From an uncultured Sphingomonas sp. (GTDB lineage: Bacteria > Pseudomonadota > Alphaproteobacteria > Sphingomonadales > Sphingomonadaceae): 64,000 nucleotides of DNA. The position numbers and the translations under genes were made by a program. This document shows positions 48,329 to 57,454 of this stretch, one piece after another. The first letter of the stretch is position 1. The number at the start of each line of letters is the position of its first letter. Where the stretch lies: NCBI GenBank assembly GCA_913776045.1, contig CAJYOI010000023.1, forward strand, positions 1 to 64,000, read 5' to 3'. The notes beneath the pieces were generated by a model. It had not been told where the DNA came from, ran no database searches, and worked only from the letters and a program-made list of their open reading frames with translations.

Positions 48329-48784
48329 TCAGTCCTCGCGGGACACGCGTTCATTGCGTTCGTGACGCTCCTGCGCCTCAACCGTCATCGTCGCGGTCGG
48401 CCGAGCTTCCAGGCGACCGATCGGGATCGGTTCGCCTGTCACTTCGCAATAGCCATATTCGCCCTCGTCGATCCGGCGCAGCGCGGCGTCGATCTTGGCG
48501 ATCAGCTTGCGCTGGCGGTCGCGGGTGCGCAGTTCGATACCCCAATCGGTTTCGCTGGTCGCGCGATCGGCGATATCGGATTCGCGCAGCGAGTCGACCT
48601 GCAACTGGCTCAGCGTGCCCGCTGCCTCGCGATAGATCGCATCCTTCCAGGCGTTCAGCTTGGCGCGGAAATAGTCCTGCTGCCGGGGATTCATGAACGG
48701 TTCATCGGCACTGGGCCGATATCCGTCGCCTGTGTCGTTCGCCGGAAACGGAATGTCGCCCGACGTCTCGAGAACCGTAGCCAT
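48329..48784 (-). CDS. dksA: DksA-type RNA polymerase-binding factor lacking zinc cysteines
   Basis: A 151-residue DksA family protein that acts with ppGpp on RNA polymerase initiation. The coiled-coil tip with the essential acids is kept (ESDIADRATSETDW, D70 and D73). In the zinc-finger region GEYGYCEVTGEPIPIGRLEA only C113 remains; positions 116, 134 and 137 are Thr, Thr and Ala. This cysteine-poor form is usual in alphaproteobacteria and would not need zinc. A promoter-like sequence lies 70 to 100 nt upstream. ATG 48784 has GGAG upstream. Confidence 0.93.
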   Translation of the reverse strand: MATVLETSGDIPFPANDTGDGYRPSADEPFMNPRQQDYFRAKLNAWKDAIYREAAGTLSQLQVDSLRESDIADRATSETDWGIELRTRDRQRKLIAKIDAALRRIDEGEYGYCEVTGEPIPIGRLEARPTATMTVEAQERHERNERVSRED

Positions 48785-48790
48785 CCCCAC

Positions 48791-49201
48791 TCTCCACTTC
48801 GGTTCCGTCGGGAGATCGCGTCTCTCGAAAGACCGCTTAATTGTGCCCGCGCCGCCTATAGGGAAGCGCCGGGGGCATCACAAGCGACCGATTCGAAACC
48901 GTTATTCACTGTGTTGTGTTTGGCACAGTGCGGCTGTCGTAGGGCTGAACGGCCGATCTGATTCACGCCGATTTGAACCTATCCGATCGTCATTGGCGTG
49001 CGCCAAGCACTCGATTCCGTCTCGAAATAATACGTTAACCATCTCGCCACCGCCGAGCCATGACGTTTTCCCGAAATTGCCAATCTTTTCATAGTTAACG
49101 CGGTTGCACTTAACGGTTTGTTCTGCACTTTCCTGTGACATCGCCAACACGTCGAATGCCATAACCGGCAACCGGCCAGGCATTTTGGAAAGTCTGTCGT
49201 C
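48791..49201. other. Divergent intergenic region between dksA and the low-complexity protein gene
   Basis: No gene is supported in these 411 nt, which are distinctly more AT-rich than the surroundings. On the minus side there is a dksA promoter candidate (48855-48883). The plus side contains several TTAAC words (near 49035, 49097 and 49111), but none are spaced as a CtrA box. Confidence 0.6.
48855..48883 (-). promoter_or_regulatory. Candidate housekeeping promoter of dksA
   Basis: On the minus strand TTGTGA and TATAGG are separated by 17 nt, resembling -35 and -10 boxes, about 70 nt upstream of the dksA start. Alphaproteobacterial promoters often have weak -10 boxes, so this is a reasonable but unproven match. 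Confidence 0.5.
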
Positions 49202-50353
49202 ATGTCCGTTCGGATGGCTCTCGCGAAACTCAGCGCCTTTGCGGCCGGTGGCGCCCTTATTGGCGGCGGTGCGGTACATGTCGCCGACAAGGTGCAGGCA
49301 AAGCGCGACTTTGCCGCCAAGCCCAACGTCAAGCGCCCGCCGGCCCGCCCGGCCGCCCCGCCGCGCCAGGTCGCGCAGCGGCAGGTCGTGCGGCGCACCG
49401 TGTCCTATCAGGGCGGTGGCGACTGCATTCCTGTCGGCGGCGCTGGTGGCGCAGGCATGGAACGCACGGTTGTGACACACGGTGCGGGCGGTGCCGGTCA
49501 TGGTGCCGGCAGCGCTTATGGTGCGGGCGCCGGTGCCGGAGCAAGCTATTCGGCGCGTGAGAGCGGCGGTACGTCGGCCTCGTCGAGCAGCAGCAGCACT
49601 GTCACCTATGGCCGCATGGTCGTCGGCAGCGGATCGTCGCGCCGCACCGTGCGCTGCACCATCCGCCGCGTGACCCGCACCACGGGTGGTGGCGTGGTCG
49701 TCACGACCGCAGCCGCACCCGCACCGATGCCGGTCGTCTCGGGCGGCGGCGGTGGCGGCGTTCCGGTCGTGATCGGCGGCGGCGGTGGCGGCGGCGGCGG
49801 CGGGTTCTTCGCCGGTGGCTTCTTCGGTGGCGGCGGTGGCGGCGGCGGCGCGGGCGTAATCATCACGTCGACGTCGAGCTCGTCCAGCTCCAGCTCCTCG
49901 TCGAGCTCCAGTTCGTCCAGTTCCAGCTCGTCGAGCGGTGGCGACATCAAGATCGACATCGACAACAAGAACGAAAACACGAACAACAACAGCAATCAGA
50001 ACAACAACCAGAATAATAATCAGAACAACAACCAGAACACGAACGAGCAAAGCCAGAACCAGAACCAGGGTCAAAATCAGGGCCAGAACCAAGGCCAGAA
50101 TCAGGGTCAGGGGCAAGGCCAGGGCCAGGGCCAGAACAACGGCGGCAAGCCGGGGTCTTCGGGCGGCTGGGACTGCAAGTACAAGTGCGACGGTTGGTCG
50201 TCGAACGGCGGTTGGTCCTCGAACGGCGGCACCGACACGCCGCCGACCAACCCGGACGGCCCCGCCCCGGTCCCCGCGCCGCCGATGCTGCTTCTGTTCG
50301 GTGGTGCAGCCGCAGCGTTGGTAGTCCGCAAGCGCTTCTCGAAGAAGAAGTAA
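49202..50353 (+). CDS. Exported low-complexity protein with PEP-CTERM-like sorting tail
   Basis: A 383-residue protein of strongly biased composition. The N-terminus (ALAKLSAFAAGGALIGGGA) is signal-like. Then come Gly/Ala-rich and basic parts with a few cysteines, a Gly-rich stretch (about 180-220), an unbroken run of 21 Ser encoded at 49874-49936, and an Asn/Gln-rich region (about 260-315) with NNNQ and GQNQ units. Short repeats SSNGGW follow. The C-terminus is VPAPPMLLLFGGAAAALVVR followed by KRFSKKK, a proline motif, hydrophobic helix and basic end, as in PEP-CTERM sorting signals. It is probably a surface or extracellular matrix protein. The function is unknown. Confidence 0.8.
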   Translation: MSVRMALAKLSAFAAGGALIGGGAVHVADKVQAKRDFAAKPNVKRPPARPAAPPRQVAQRQVVRRTVSYQGGGDCIPVGGAGGAGMERTVVTHGAGGAGHGAGSAYGAGAGAGASYSARESGGTSASSSSSSTVTYGRMVVGSGSSRRTVRCTIRRVTRTTGGGVVVTTAAAPAPMPVVSGGGGGGVPVVIGGGGGGGGGGFFAGGFFGGGGGGGGAGVIITSTSSSSSSSSSSSSSSSSSSSSSGGDIKIDIDNKNENTNNNSNQNNNQNNNQNNNQNTNEQSQNQNQGQNQGQNQGQNQGQGQGQGQGQNNGGKPGSSGGWDCKYKCDGWSSNGGWSSNGGTDTPPTNPDGPAPVPAPPMLLLFGGAAAALVVRKRFSKKK

Positions 50354-50375
50354 GGGCGCCCCCCAGGCAAAGAAG

Positions 50376-50407
50376 CGGCCCGGTTCCCCGATGAGGGAGC
50401 CGGGCCG
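50376..50407. terminator. Bidirectional terminator
   Basis: CGGCCCGGTTCCC (50376-50388) pairs with GGGAGCCGGGCCG (50395-50407) with one G-U pair and a 6-nt loop. AAAGAAG before and TCTTCG after give weak U-tracts on both strands. It separates two converging genes. Confidence 0.8.
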
Positions 50408-50425
50408 TCTTCGTATCGAACCGGA

Positions 50426-50881
50426 TCAGTCCGCGGCGAGCAGCGCCTTTTCGATGTCCGGGATCGGATGCCCGGTCAGGTCCTTGGCCAGTTCGCCCGC
50501 CAGACGATCGCTGACTTCCTTGTGATAGTGCTTTCGCATCTCGCCCAGCGTCTTGGGCGGCGCGACGATGATCAGCTGTTCGAAATCGTTCGCCAGTGCG
50601 CGCTTCTTGAGCAGATCGGCGGCCGTCGCGGCAAAGCGATCTTCCTCCTGCTGGTGGAAATCGACCTCGCCCATGGTGCCACCGCCCGCGGCGAAGCTGC
50701 CGCCGCGTGTGGACGCGGCGCGGCCGGCCTGATCCGTCTTCTGGTCGCGATCGGCCGGATTGGACTGTTCCTCCGCATGCTCGACCTGCAGATTGGGGGC
50801 GAGGCCATCGCCCTCGTTCCTCAGGAACAGCATCTTGCGACCGTCGGCGACGACGACCATGGCATTGTGCGGGACCCGCAT
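50426..50881 (-). CDS. Host attachment family protein
   Basis: A 151-residue protein of the plant-associated host attachment protein family (baeRF-like fold related to release factor domains). It begins MRVPHNAMVVVADGRKMLFL, and the later segment FEQLIIVAPPKTLGEMRKHY is characteristic. Despite the name the function is not established. ATG 50881 has GGAGAG upstream and the longer frame has no family similarity. It is divergent from serS, with 86 nt between the starts. Confidence 0.88.
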   Translation of the reverse strand: MRVPHNAMVVVADGRKMLFLRNEGDGLAPNLQVEHAEEQSNPADRDQKTDQAGRAASTRGGSFAAGGGTMGEVDFHQQEEDRFAATAADLLKKRALANDFEQLIIVAPPKTLGEMRKHYHKEVSDRLAGELAKDLTGHPIPDIEKALLAAD

Positions 50882-50967
50882 GTGTCTCTCCTTTTGGTTA
50901 CGGACGGACAACGTGCCGGACCCCGGCGGGTTGCGCGCCCGACCGCCGCCCGCCATAGCGCGGCGCC

Positions 50968-52236
50968 ATGCATGACATCCGCTTCATCCGCGAAAATCCG
51001 AAGGCTTTCGACGCCGGCCTCGCCCGTCGTGGCCTCAAGCCCCTCAGCGCCGAACTGCTGGCGATCGACGAACGCTCGCGTGCGCTGACGACCGAAGTGC
51101 AGGCGGTGCTTGCCCGCCGCAACGAGGCGTCGAAGGCGGTCGGCGCGGCCAAGGCGCGGCGCGACGACCCGACCGACCTGATGGCCGAAGTCGCCGAACT
51201 GAAGGAGCGCCTGCCGCAGATCGAGGCGGAGCAGAAGGCGGTCGCCGAGGAACTGACGACCCGGCTCGCGACCATTCCCAACCTGCCCGCCGACGACGTG
51301 CCGACCGGCGACGACGAAGCCGGCAACGTCGAACAGAAGCGCTGGGGCACTCCGCGCGACTTCGCGTTCGAGCCCAAGGAACACGCCGACCTGGGCCCCG
51401 CCCTCGGAATGGATTTCGACACCGGCGCACGCGTGTCGGGGGCCCGCTTCACCTTCCTGCGCGGCGGGATGGCCCGGCTGCACCGCGCGCTCGCGCAGTT
51501 CATGCTCGACCGTCACACGAGTCAGAACGGCTACACGGAATGCAATCCGCCGGTGCTGGTGAACGACGCCGCGATGTACGGCACCGACAAGCTGCCGAAA
51601 TTCGCCGAGGATTCGTTCAAGACGACCGATGGCCGCTGGCTGATCCCGACGTCGGAGGTCAGCCTGACCGCATCGGTCGCCGGCCGCATCCTCGACGACC
51701 TTGCCGAACCGATCCGGATGACCGCGCATACCCTGTGCTTCCGCAGCGAGGCGGGTGCAGCCGGCCGGGACACCCGCGGATTCATCCGCCAGCACCAGTT
51801 CGAGAAGGTCGAGCTGGTCACCGTCTGCCGTCCCGAGGACAGCGATGCCGAGCATGAGCGGATGACGGCGTGCGCGGAGGGCATCCTTGAAGCGCTCGAG
51901 CTGCCCTATCGCCGCATGTTCCTGTGCACCGGCGACATGGGCTTTGGCGCGCGGCGGACCTTCGACCTTGAAGTGTGGCTGCCGGGCCAGCAGGCCTATC
52001 GCGAGATTTCGAGCTGTTCGACCACCGGCGATTTCCAGGCCCGACGGATGAACGCGCGCTATCGTCCGGCGGGGGAAAAGGGCACGCGGTTCGTCCACAC
52101 GCTGAACGGATCGGGACTGGCGGTCGGTCGCACGCTGGTCGCGGTGATGGAGAATTACCAGCAGGCGGATGGCTCGGTTGCGGTGCCGGACGTGCTGCAG
52201 CCGTATATGGGCGGGCTGACCGTGGTGACCAAGTGA
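50968..52236 (+). CDS. serS: Seryl-tRNA synthetase
   Basis: A 422-residue class II synthetase that charges tRNA-Ser and tRNA-Sec. The N-terminal arm (about 1-110) is a long antiparallel coiled coil that grips the tRNA. Class II motif 2 is visible in [20 protein letters not shown], and motif 3 in [20 protein letters not shown]. The start [18 protein letters not shown] is the normal family N-terminus. surE follows 25 nt later on the same strand. Confidence 0.97.
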   Translation: MHDIRFIRENPKAFDAGLARRGLKPLSAELLAIDERSRALTTEVQAVLARRNEASKAVGAAKARRDDPTDLMAEVAELKERLPQIEAEQKAVAEELTTRLATIPNLPADDVPTGDDEAGNVEQKRWGTPRDFAFEPKEHADLGPALGMDFDTGARVSGARFTFLRGGMARLHRALAQFMLDRHTSQNGYTECNPPVLVNDAAMYGTDKLPKFAEDSFKTTDGRWLIPTSEVSLTASVAGRILDDLAEPIRMTAHTLCFRSEAGAAGRDTRGFIRQHQFEKVELVTVCRPEDSDAEHERMTACAEGILEALELPYRRMFLCTGDMGFGARRTFDLEVWLPGQQAYREISSCSTTGDFQARRMNARYRPAGEKGTRFVHTLNGSGLAVGRTLVAVMENYQQADGSVAVPDVLQPYMGGLTVVTK

Positions 52237-52261
52237 TCCTTCCCGTACCGGGGAGGATGTG

Positions 52262-53029
52262 ATGCGCATTCTCCTGACCAACGACGATGGCATCCACGCG
52301 CGCGGCCTCGCCATTCTCGAACGCCTGGCGCGCACCTTGTCCGACGACGTAACCGTCGTCGCACCGGCGGAGGAGCAATCCGGCAAGGGCCGCTCGCTGA
52401 CCATCACCGAACCCGTCCGCCTGCGCAGCTTGGGCGAGAAGCGCTGGGCGGTCACCGGCACGCCGACCGACGCCGTCATGATGGCGCTGGGCGAAATCAT
52501 GAAAGACGCCAGGCCCGACCTGATCCTGTCGGGCATCAACCGCGGCGCGAACCTGGGCGAGGACGTCAGCTATTCGGGCACCGTGTCCGCGGCGATGGAA
52601 GGCGCGCTGGCCGGCATCCCGTCGATTGCCCTCAGCCAGCGCTATGCGACGCCAGCCCCAGGCGAACGCGTCAGCTTCGACGCGGCGGAGGCGTGGTTCG
52701 ACAGCGCCGTCCGCCCGCTGATCGAGATGGATTGGGCGCCGCGGACGCTGGTCAACATCAACTTCCCGCCGGTCGCCGCTGATGCGGTCGCGGGCATCAA
52801 GGCCGTGTCGCAGGGCCTGCGCGATTACGGCCGGCTGAAGATCGACAGGCGCAACGACCCGCGCGGCTTTCCCTATTACTGGTTCGGTCTGGGCAGCGTC
52901 CCCTTCTCGCCGGTGATCGACACCGACCTGGAGGCGATCGAGGCGGGCTATGTCACCGTCACGCCACTCCACCTCGACATGACGCACCGCGATTCGCTAG
53001 CAAGGGTTGCGGCGGTTTACGCGGACTAA
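52262..53029 (+). CDS. surE: 5'/3'-nucleotidase SurE
   Basis: A 255-residue SurE, a metal-dependent nucleoside monophosphatase linked to survival in stationary phase. The metal site TNDDGIHARG is at the N-terminus, and the conserved SGINRGANLGEDVSYSGTV segment carries further ligands. ATG 52262 is preferred over the GTG just before it; GGGGAGG lies about 8 nt upstream. It is in the order serS-surE-nlpD, which resembles the surE-pcm-nlpD cluster of other proteobacteria without pcm. Confidence 0.96.
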   Translation: MRILLTNDDGIHARGLAILERLARTLSDDVTVVAPAEEQSGKGRSLTITEPVRLRSLGEKRWAVTGTPTDAVMMALGEIMKDARPDLILSGINRGANLGEDVSYSGTVSAAMEGALAGIPSIALSQRYATPAPGERVSFDAAEAWFDSAVRPLIEMDWAPRTLVNINFPPVAADAVAGIKAVSQGLRDYGRLKIDRRNDPRGFPYYWFGLGSVPFSPVIDTDLEAIEAGYVTVTPLHLDMTHRDSLARVAAVYAD

Positions 53030-53039
53030 GGGGGCATCG

Positions 53040-54134
53040 ATGCGGGCAAGGCTGGTGATAATGGCAGCCGGGGCGACCGCGCTGGCCGGATGCATCCCGA
53101 GCATGGAGGGGCCGCGCTACGACCAGCCGCTGCCCCCGCCGCCGCGCGCGGAGGAACGCCCCGCCCCGCAGCGCCCGACCGACTATCGCCGTGAAACGCT
53201 GACCGATGGCGTCGTCGCACCCGCGGCCCCGCCGCCGGCGTGGAAGGCGCGGCCCGTGACGCCGGACGCGCGCACGGTGGCCGCGTCGACCTATGAGGTT
53301 CGCCCCGGTGACTCGCTGCGCGCCATCGCCGAGCGCACCGGCGCCGGCGCCGAAGCCATCGCGCGCGCCAACGGCCTGATCCCGCCCTTCGCCATCCAGG
53401 CGGGCCGACGACTGACCATCCCCGGCGGCCGCTATCACTTGGTCCGCGCGGGTGAGACCGGCATCGCCATCGCGCGCGCCTATGGCGTCGACTGGGGCCG
53501 AATCGTCACCGACAACCAGCTTGCCGAACCCTATATCCTGCGCGTCGGCCAGCGTGTGCTGATCCCCGGCGGCAGCCCGGCCGAGCGCCCGGTGACCGCG
53601 GCCGAACGTGCCGCCGCCTTCCGGCTCGACATCGACGACCTGGTGACCGGCAGCGAACCCGCCATCGCCAGCAACCAGCGCCCCGTGCGCCCGACGACGA
53701 CGCCCAGCCGCCCGGTGCCGACCGTCGCGCAGGTCGCCGCACCGACCACCGCTCCGGGCCGCTTCGTCTGGCCGGTGCGCGGGCAGATCGTCAGCCGCTT
53801 CGGCCCCGGCCAGTCTGGCGAGCGCAACAACGGCATCAAGATCGCGGTGCCGATCGGCACCCCGGTACTGGCTGCGGCGGACGGGGTCGTCGCCTATGCC
53901 GGCAGCGACGTCGCGGCGTTCGGCGGGCTGGTGATCCTGAAGCACGGCAGCGGTCTGACGACGGTCTACGGCCATGCCAGCCAGCTGCTCGTCACCCGCG
54001 GCCAGGCGGTGAAGAAGGGCCAGCGTATCGCGCTGAGCGGCAACACCGGCTTCGCCGATCGGCCGGAGCTGCACTTCGAGGTCCGCAACGGCCGGACGCC
54101 GGTGAACCCGTCGAGCTACCTGCCGTCGTCGTGA
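53040..54134 (+). CDS. nlpD: NlpD-like lipoprotein with LysM and degenerate M23 domain
   Basis: A 364-residue outer-membrane lipoprotein. The lipobox is ALAGC, with lipid on Cys18. Two LysM domains (STYEVRPGDSLRAIAER; YHLVRAGETGIAIARAYG) bind peptidoglycan. The C-terminal LytM/M23 domain lacks key zinc ligands. The usual HxGxD site is replaced by NNGIKIAVPIGTP, while YGHASQ and LHFEVR remain. Such degenerate domains activate amidases in cell separation rather than cut peptidoglycan. ATG 53040 is chosen since it gives a signal peptide. Confidence 0.92.
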   Translation: MRARLVIMAAGATALAGCIPSMEGPRYDQPLPPPPRAEERPAPQRPTDYRRETLTDGVVAPAAPPPAWKARPVTPDARTVAASTYEVRPGDSLRAIAERTGAGAEAIARANGLIPPFAIQAGRRLTIPGGRYHLVRAGETGIAIARAYGVDWGRIVTDNQLAEPYILRVGQRVLIPGGSPAERPVTAAERAAAFRLDIDDLVTGSEPAIASNQRPVRPTTTPSRPVPTVAQVAAPTTAPGRFVWPVRGQIVSRFGPGQSGERNNGIKIAVPIGTPVLAAADGVVAYAGSDVAAFGGLVILKHGSGLTTVYGHASQLLVTRGQAVKKGQRIALSGNTGFADRPELHFEVRNGRTPVNPSSYLPSS

Positions 54135-55144
54135 TCCGCCCCACCGCCACCGGCACGCTCCAGCGCAAGTCGCAGCTGCCGATCTGGCTGTCGATCGGCT
54201 GGCGCGTCACCGCGGTGCTCAGCTTGGTCGGCCTCGCCATCGCGGTGCACTGGTTCGATCGCGCGGGGCTGCGCGACACTTACGACGGGAAGGTCAGCTT
54301 CCTCGACGTGCTCTATTTCACGATGATCTCGATCACCACGACCGGTTACGGCGACATCGCGCCCGTCAGCGACCGCGCGCGGCTGTTCGACGCGCTGATC
54401 GTCACGCCGATCCGCGTTTTCGTGGTTCTGCTGTTCATCGGAACCGCCTACGACTTCGTGCTGAAGCGAACCTGGGACAAATGGCGCATGGCCTTGCTGC
54501 AACGAACGCTGACCGGGCACATCGTCGTCGCCGGATATGGCCACACCGGGGCGGAGGCGGTCGCCGAGCTGATCGCGCGCGGCGCAGAGCCGGACAGCAT
54601 CGTCGTCGTCGATCCCGATGCCGACCGGATCGCCGAGGCCAAAATGCTCGGCTGCCTGGTGCTGGAGGGCGACGCGACCCGCGATCAGACGCTGTCCGAC
54701 ATTCACCTGCCCACCGCCAAGCTGATGATCGTCACCGCCGGGCGTGACGACACCTCGGTCCTCATCACGCTCAGCGCCCGCCACCTCGCCCCAGACGTCC
54801 CGATCAGCACGGTCGTGCGTAACGAGGATAACGAACTCCCCGCGCGCGCCGCGGGGGCGACGACGGTCATCAATCCGGTCAGCTTCGCCGGCCTGCTGCT
54901 CGCGACGTCGTCGCGGGGCGGGCGCGTGACCGAATATCTGACCGACCTCGCCTCGATCCACGGCAAGGTCGCTCTGCGCGAGCGCCGGGTGACGCCGGAC
55001 GAGGTCGGCAAGCCGCTCTCCGGCCTGTCTACCGGCACCGGGCTGCGCGTCTATCGCGACGATACATCCTTCGGACGGCACCAACCTGAATCAAGCGCGT
55101 TACGCGCGGGCGACACCATAGTCGAAATCGTCGCGACCCAGTAA
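54131..55144 (+). CDS. Potassium channel with TrkA-N (RCK) domain
   Basis: A 337-residue membrane protein. Two transmembrane helices (about 25-42 and 92-110) flank the pore with selectivity filter SITTTGYGD. The cytoplasmic part is an RCK/TrkA-N Rossmann domain (HIVVAGYGHTGAEAVAEL, VVVDPDADRIAEA, LEGDATRD) and a C-terminal TrkA-C-like segment. It is a KefB/MthK-like ligand-gated K+ channel. It uses GTG 54131, overlapping the nlpD stop by 4 nt. Confidence 0.92.
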   Translation: MIRPTATGTLQRKSQLPIWLSIGWRVTAVLSLVGLAIAVHWFDRAGLRDTYDGKVSFLDVLYFTMISITTTGYGDIAPVSDRARLFDALIVTPIRVFVVLLFIGTAYDFVLKRTWDKWRMALLQRTLTGHIVVAGYGHTGAEAVAELIARGAEPDSIVVVDPDADRIAEAKMLGCLVLEGDATRDQTLSDIHLPTAKLMIVTAGRDDTSVLITLSARHLAPDVPISTVVRNEDNELPARAAGATTVINPVSFAGLLLATSSRGGRVTEYLTDLASIHGKVALRERRVTPDEVGKPLSGLSTGTGLRVYRDDTSFGRHQPESSALRAGDTIVEIVATQ

Positions 55145-55159
55145 GGAAGGCCCGCCTGC

Positions 55160-55498
55160 ATGATCGATCGCATCGCCCCGCCGCTGATGCTGCTGCTGTC
55201 GAACGTCTTCATGACGTTCGCCTGGTACGGCCATCTGAAGCACAAGTCGGCCCCGTTATGGACGGCGATCGTCGTCAGCTGGGGCATCGCCTTCTTCGAA
55301 TATTGCCTGGCGGTCCCGGCCAACCGGATGGGCAGCAACGTCTATTCCGCCGCGCAGCTGAAGGGGATGCAGGAAGTCATCACGCTGGCAGTCTTCGCGG
55401 GCTTCTCGATCCTGTATCTGGGGCAGAAGATCACGGTAAACCACCTGATCGGCTTCGCCTTCATCGCGGTGGGCGCGTTCTTCGTCTTCAGGGCCTGA
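55160..55498 (+). CDS. DMT family protein (DUF486)
   Basis: A 112-residue inner-membrane protein with four hydrophobic helices. SNVFMTFAWYGHLKHKSAPL and SWGIAFFEYCLAVPANRMGS are typical of the DUF486/DMT-superfamily group. Its function is unknown, though small multidrug-like transport is possible. It follows the K+ channel gene by 15 nt and is probably cotranscribed with it. Confidence 0.88.
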   Translation: MIDRIAPPLMLLLSNVFMTFAWYGHLKHKSAPLWTAIVVSWGIAFFEYCLAVPANRMGSNVYSAAQLKGMQEVITLAVFAGFSILYLGQKITVNHLIGFAFIAVGAFFVFRA

Positions 55499-55588
55499 AG
55501 GATCGCGGTCATTTCGAACCGACCGTCGCTTGTGGAAAGCCCGCGCCAGCGATAGTTTCGCTATCGTACGGATGACGGGAGAGGTCGG

Positions 55589-57076
55589 ATGGTACGGTTG
55601 AGCATGGGTACGACCCTAGGCGTGGCCCTGGTCGCGATCGGCGGGGCCGCGGCGGCGCAGACTCGGTCCGACGTCACGGTTACGACTACCCGAATGCCCC
55701 AGGCGGAGGCACCGAAATCCGCGACCTGCGAGGCCATTGCCAGCGATCCAATGTTCCGAGCACAATTGCAGGCCGCCGCCGGAAATCCGCTGATGGCCCG
55801 GCTGCCCTATCTTCCTACCCGACTGCCGCGAAACCCGGACTATCGCGCGCCGCCGCTCGTGCCCGTCGGGTCGCCCCTTCCGACACTGACAAAATCGCGG
55901 TTCGGCGTCAGCGAGCCCGTCTATGCCACCGCCCCCGGCACCGGGATTGCCGAGAGCGCGGAGAGCATCGACGGCGCCACGGGCCGCGACCCCAGTCCGA
56001 CCACCGCCACCGCGCAGGAACAGACGATCGATCTGTGCCGCGCCCTCTACGCCGGGCCGGGCGGCGTTCGATCGGCCGTCGCTCGAAACGACGAAACGCT
56101 GCCGATGGCCCTCGCGCTCTTCGACCAGCGCCGGTTTGCCGAGGCGCTGCCCTGGTTCGAGAAAGCGGCCCGCAAGCTCCCCGATCGCGACGGCGGGGAC
56201 GAAGCACAGCTGTACATCGCCAAACTGGCACTGCACGGCTTCGGCGACCGCGCAACGCCGGGCGAGGCGGTCAAGAAACTACGAACGGTTGCCGAACTGC
56301 GGTTCAATCCGGTCCTTGAAACACCGATTTTCGATCCCGATTCACCCGATCGCACGACCGCGATCGGCGAGGCCGCGATCCTGCTCGCCAACATCTATCG
56401 CACCGGCTTCGGCGGCACTCCGCGTGACATGGCGCAGGCGTGTAAATGGTATGAGCGGGCATACGACGTCGGTCACCTGGCCGCCGCCAAGACGCTGGGC
56501 GACATCTATCTGGCCGGCGACGGCGTCCCGGCCGATCCCGCGCGGGCCGTCCGCTACTACCGCAAGGCCGCCGACTACGGCCTGCCGGCCGCTCAAGTCG
56601 CGCTCGCCCTGCTGATCGATACAGGCCAGGCCGGCCTGAAGCGCGATCCTGCCATGGCCCTCGATCTCTATCGGGCGGCAGCGCGCCATCGCAACGGCCA
56701 CGCCCTGTTCGCGGTCGCCCGCGCCTACGACCTCGGCCAGGGCGTGGCGGCAGATCCGCAGCGCGCGCTGAGCCTCTACAAGGCCGCCGCGCTGACCGGG
56801 TTGCCGGAGGCCAAGGTCGCGATGGGCACGTACTTCCACGAAGGCACGCTGGTCGCGAAGGACGAGGCGACCGCGCGCAAGTGGTTCGAATCGGCCGCGA
56901 AGGACAGCGATGTCGACGGCATGTTCAACCTCGCCGCGCTGATGGCCAACGGCAGAGGAGGCCCCCGCGACCTGTCCGGCGCGCTCACGTGGCTGAAGCG
57001 CGCGGCGGCCGGCGGCCATCAGCAAGCGCCCGCAGCCATCGCGAAGGTCGAGGCCATGATGGGCAATAAGGGGTAA
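55589..57076 (+). CDS. Exported Sel1-repeat protein
   Basis: A 495-residue protein. A signal peptide (MGTTLGVALVAIGGAAAAQ) is followed by a variable N-terminal part. From about residue 180 there are seven or so Sel1-type TPR repeats, for example GHLAAAKTLGDIYLAGDGVP, GLPAAQVALALLIDTG and DVDGMFNLAALMANGRGG. Sel1 repeats bind partner proteins and are common in periplasmic regulators. No catalytic motif is seen. The start could be GTG/ATG 55589 or ATG 55604 (MGTTLG). A hypothetical membrane protein gene follows. Confidence 0.8.
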   Translation: MVRLSMGTTLGVALVAIGGAAAAQTRSDVTVTTTRMPQAEAPKSATCEAIASDPMFRAQLQAAAGNPLMARLPYLPTRLPRNPDYRAPPLVPVGSPLPTLTKSRFGVSEPVYATAPGTGIAESAESIDGATGRDPSPTTATAQEQTIDLCRALYAGPGGVRSAVARNDETLPMALALFDQRRFAEALPWFEKAARKLPDRDGGDEAQLYIAKLALHGFGDRATPGEAVKKLRTVAELRFNPVLETPIFDPDSPDRTTAIGEAAILLANIYRTGFGGTPRDMAQACKWYERAYDVGHLAAAKTLGDIYLAGDGVPADPARAVRYYRKAADYGLPAAQVALALLIDTGQAGLKRDPAMALDLYRAAARHRNGHALFAVARAYDLGQGVAADPQRALSLYKAAALTGLPEAKVAMGTYFHEGTLVAKDEATARKWFESAAKDSDVDGMFNLAALMANGRGGPRDLSGALTWLKRAAAGGHQQAPAAIAKVEAMMGNKG

Positions 57077-57116
57077 GACGGTTTCGCCGATGTCATCCAC
57101 GCGATAGATTCGGCTC

Positions 57117-57416
57117 GTGCAGACGCCTCAGACTCCGCTGATCGTTGCCGTCATCGCGGGCCTCACCTTCGTCACCGTCATCATCCTGGCCGTGACTCAC
57201 CACGACCGTTTGGCGCGACTTTGGCCACGATGGGGTCGGATCGTCGAAGCGACTGTCGGCGCACTCGGCCTTTTTAAGGCCATTCAGTTCTTCGATCGCG
57301 GAAACATCGCGTTGGCATTGCTGTCCCTCATCGTTGCGATGCTGATACTGTCATCGCCAATCCGACACCTAAGACGCCTCGCCGGCGGGTCGCGTAACGG
57401 CAGATCGCCACCCTAG
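57117..57416 (+). CDS. Hypothetical membrane protein
   Basis: A 99-residue protein with three hydrophobic segments (about 8-25, 45-57 and 64-80) and a basic C-terminus [14 protein letters not shown]. It starts with GTG at 57117 and has no clear ribosome-binding site, so the start is uncertain. I recognise no family. Codon use looks less GC-biased at third positions than in neighbouring genes. It is followed 38 nt later by rimO. Confidence 0.5.
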   Translation: MQTPQTPLIVAVIAGLTFVTVIILAVTHHDRLARLWPRWGRIVEATVGALGLFKAIQFFDRGNIALALLSLIVAMLILSSPIRHLRRLAGGSRNGRSPP

Positions 57417-57454
57417 AAACCGCGCGCGTTTTCGCCTATGTGCACGGCCATCCC

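Noticed and set aside
49090..49120. Possible CtrA box upstream of the low-complexity protein gene
   Set aside because: Two TTAAC words occur, but they are separated by 11 nt instead of the 7 nt that CtrA needs.
48902..50116. 404-residue minus-strand open frame opposite the low-complexity protein
   Set aside because: Its repeats (LALVLALILTLVLVLAL and Ala/Arg/Asp runs) are the complement of the Asn/Gln and Gly repeats of the plus-strand gene, which has a signal-like start and sorting-like tail.
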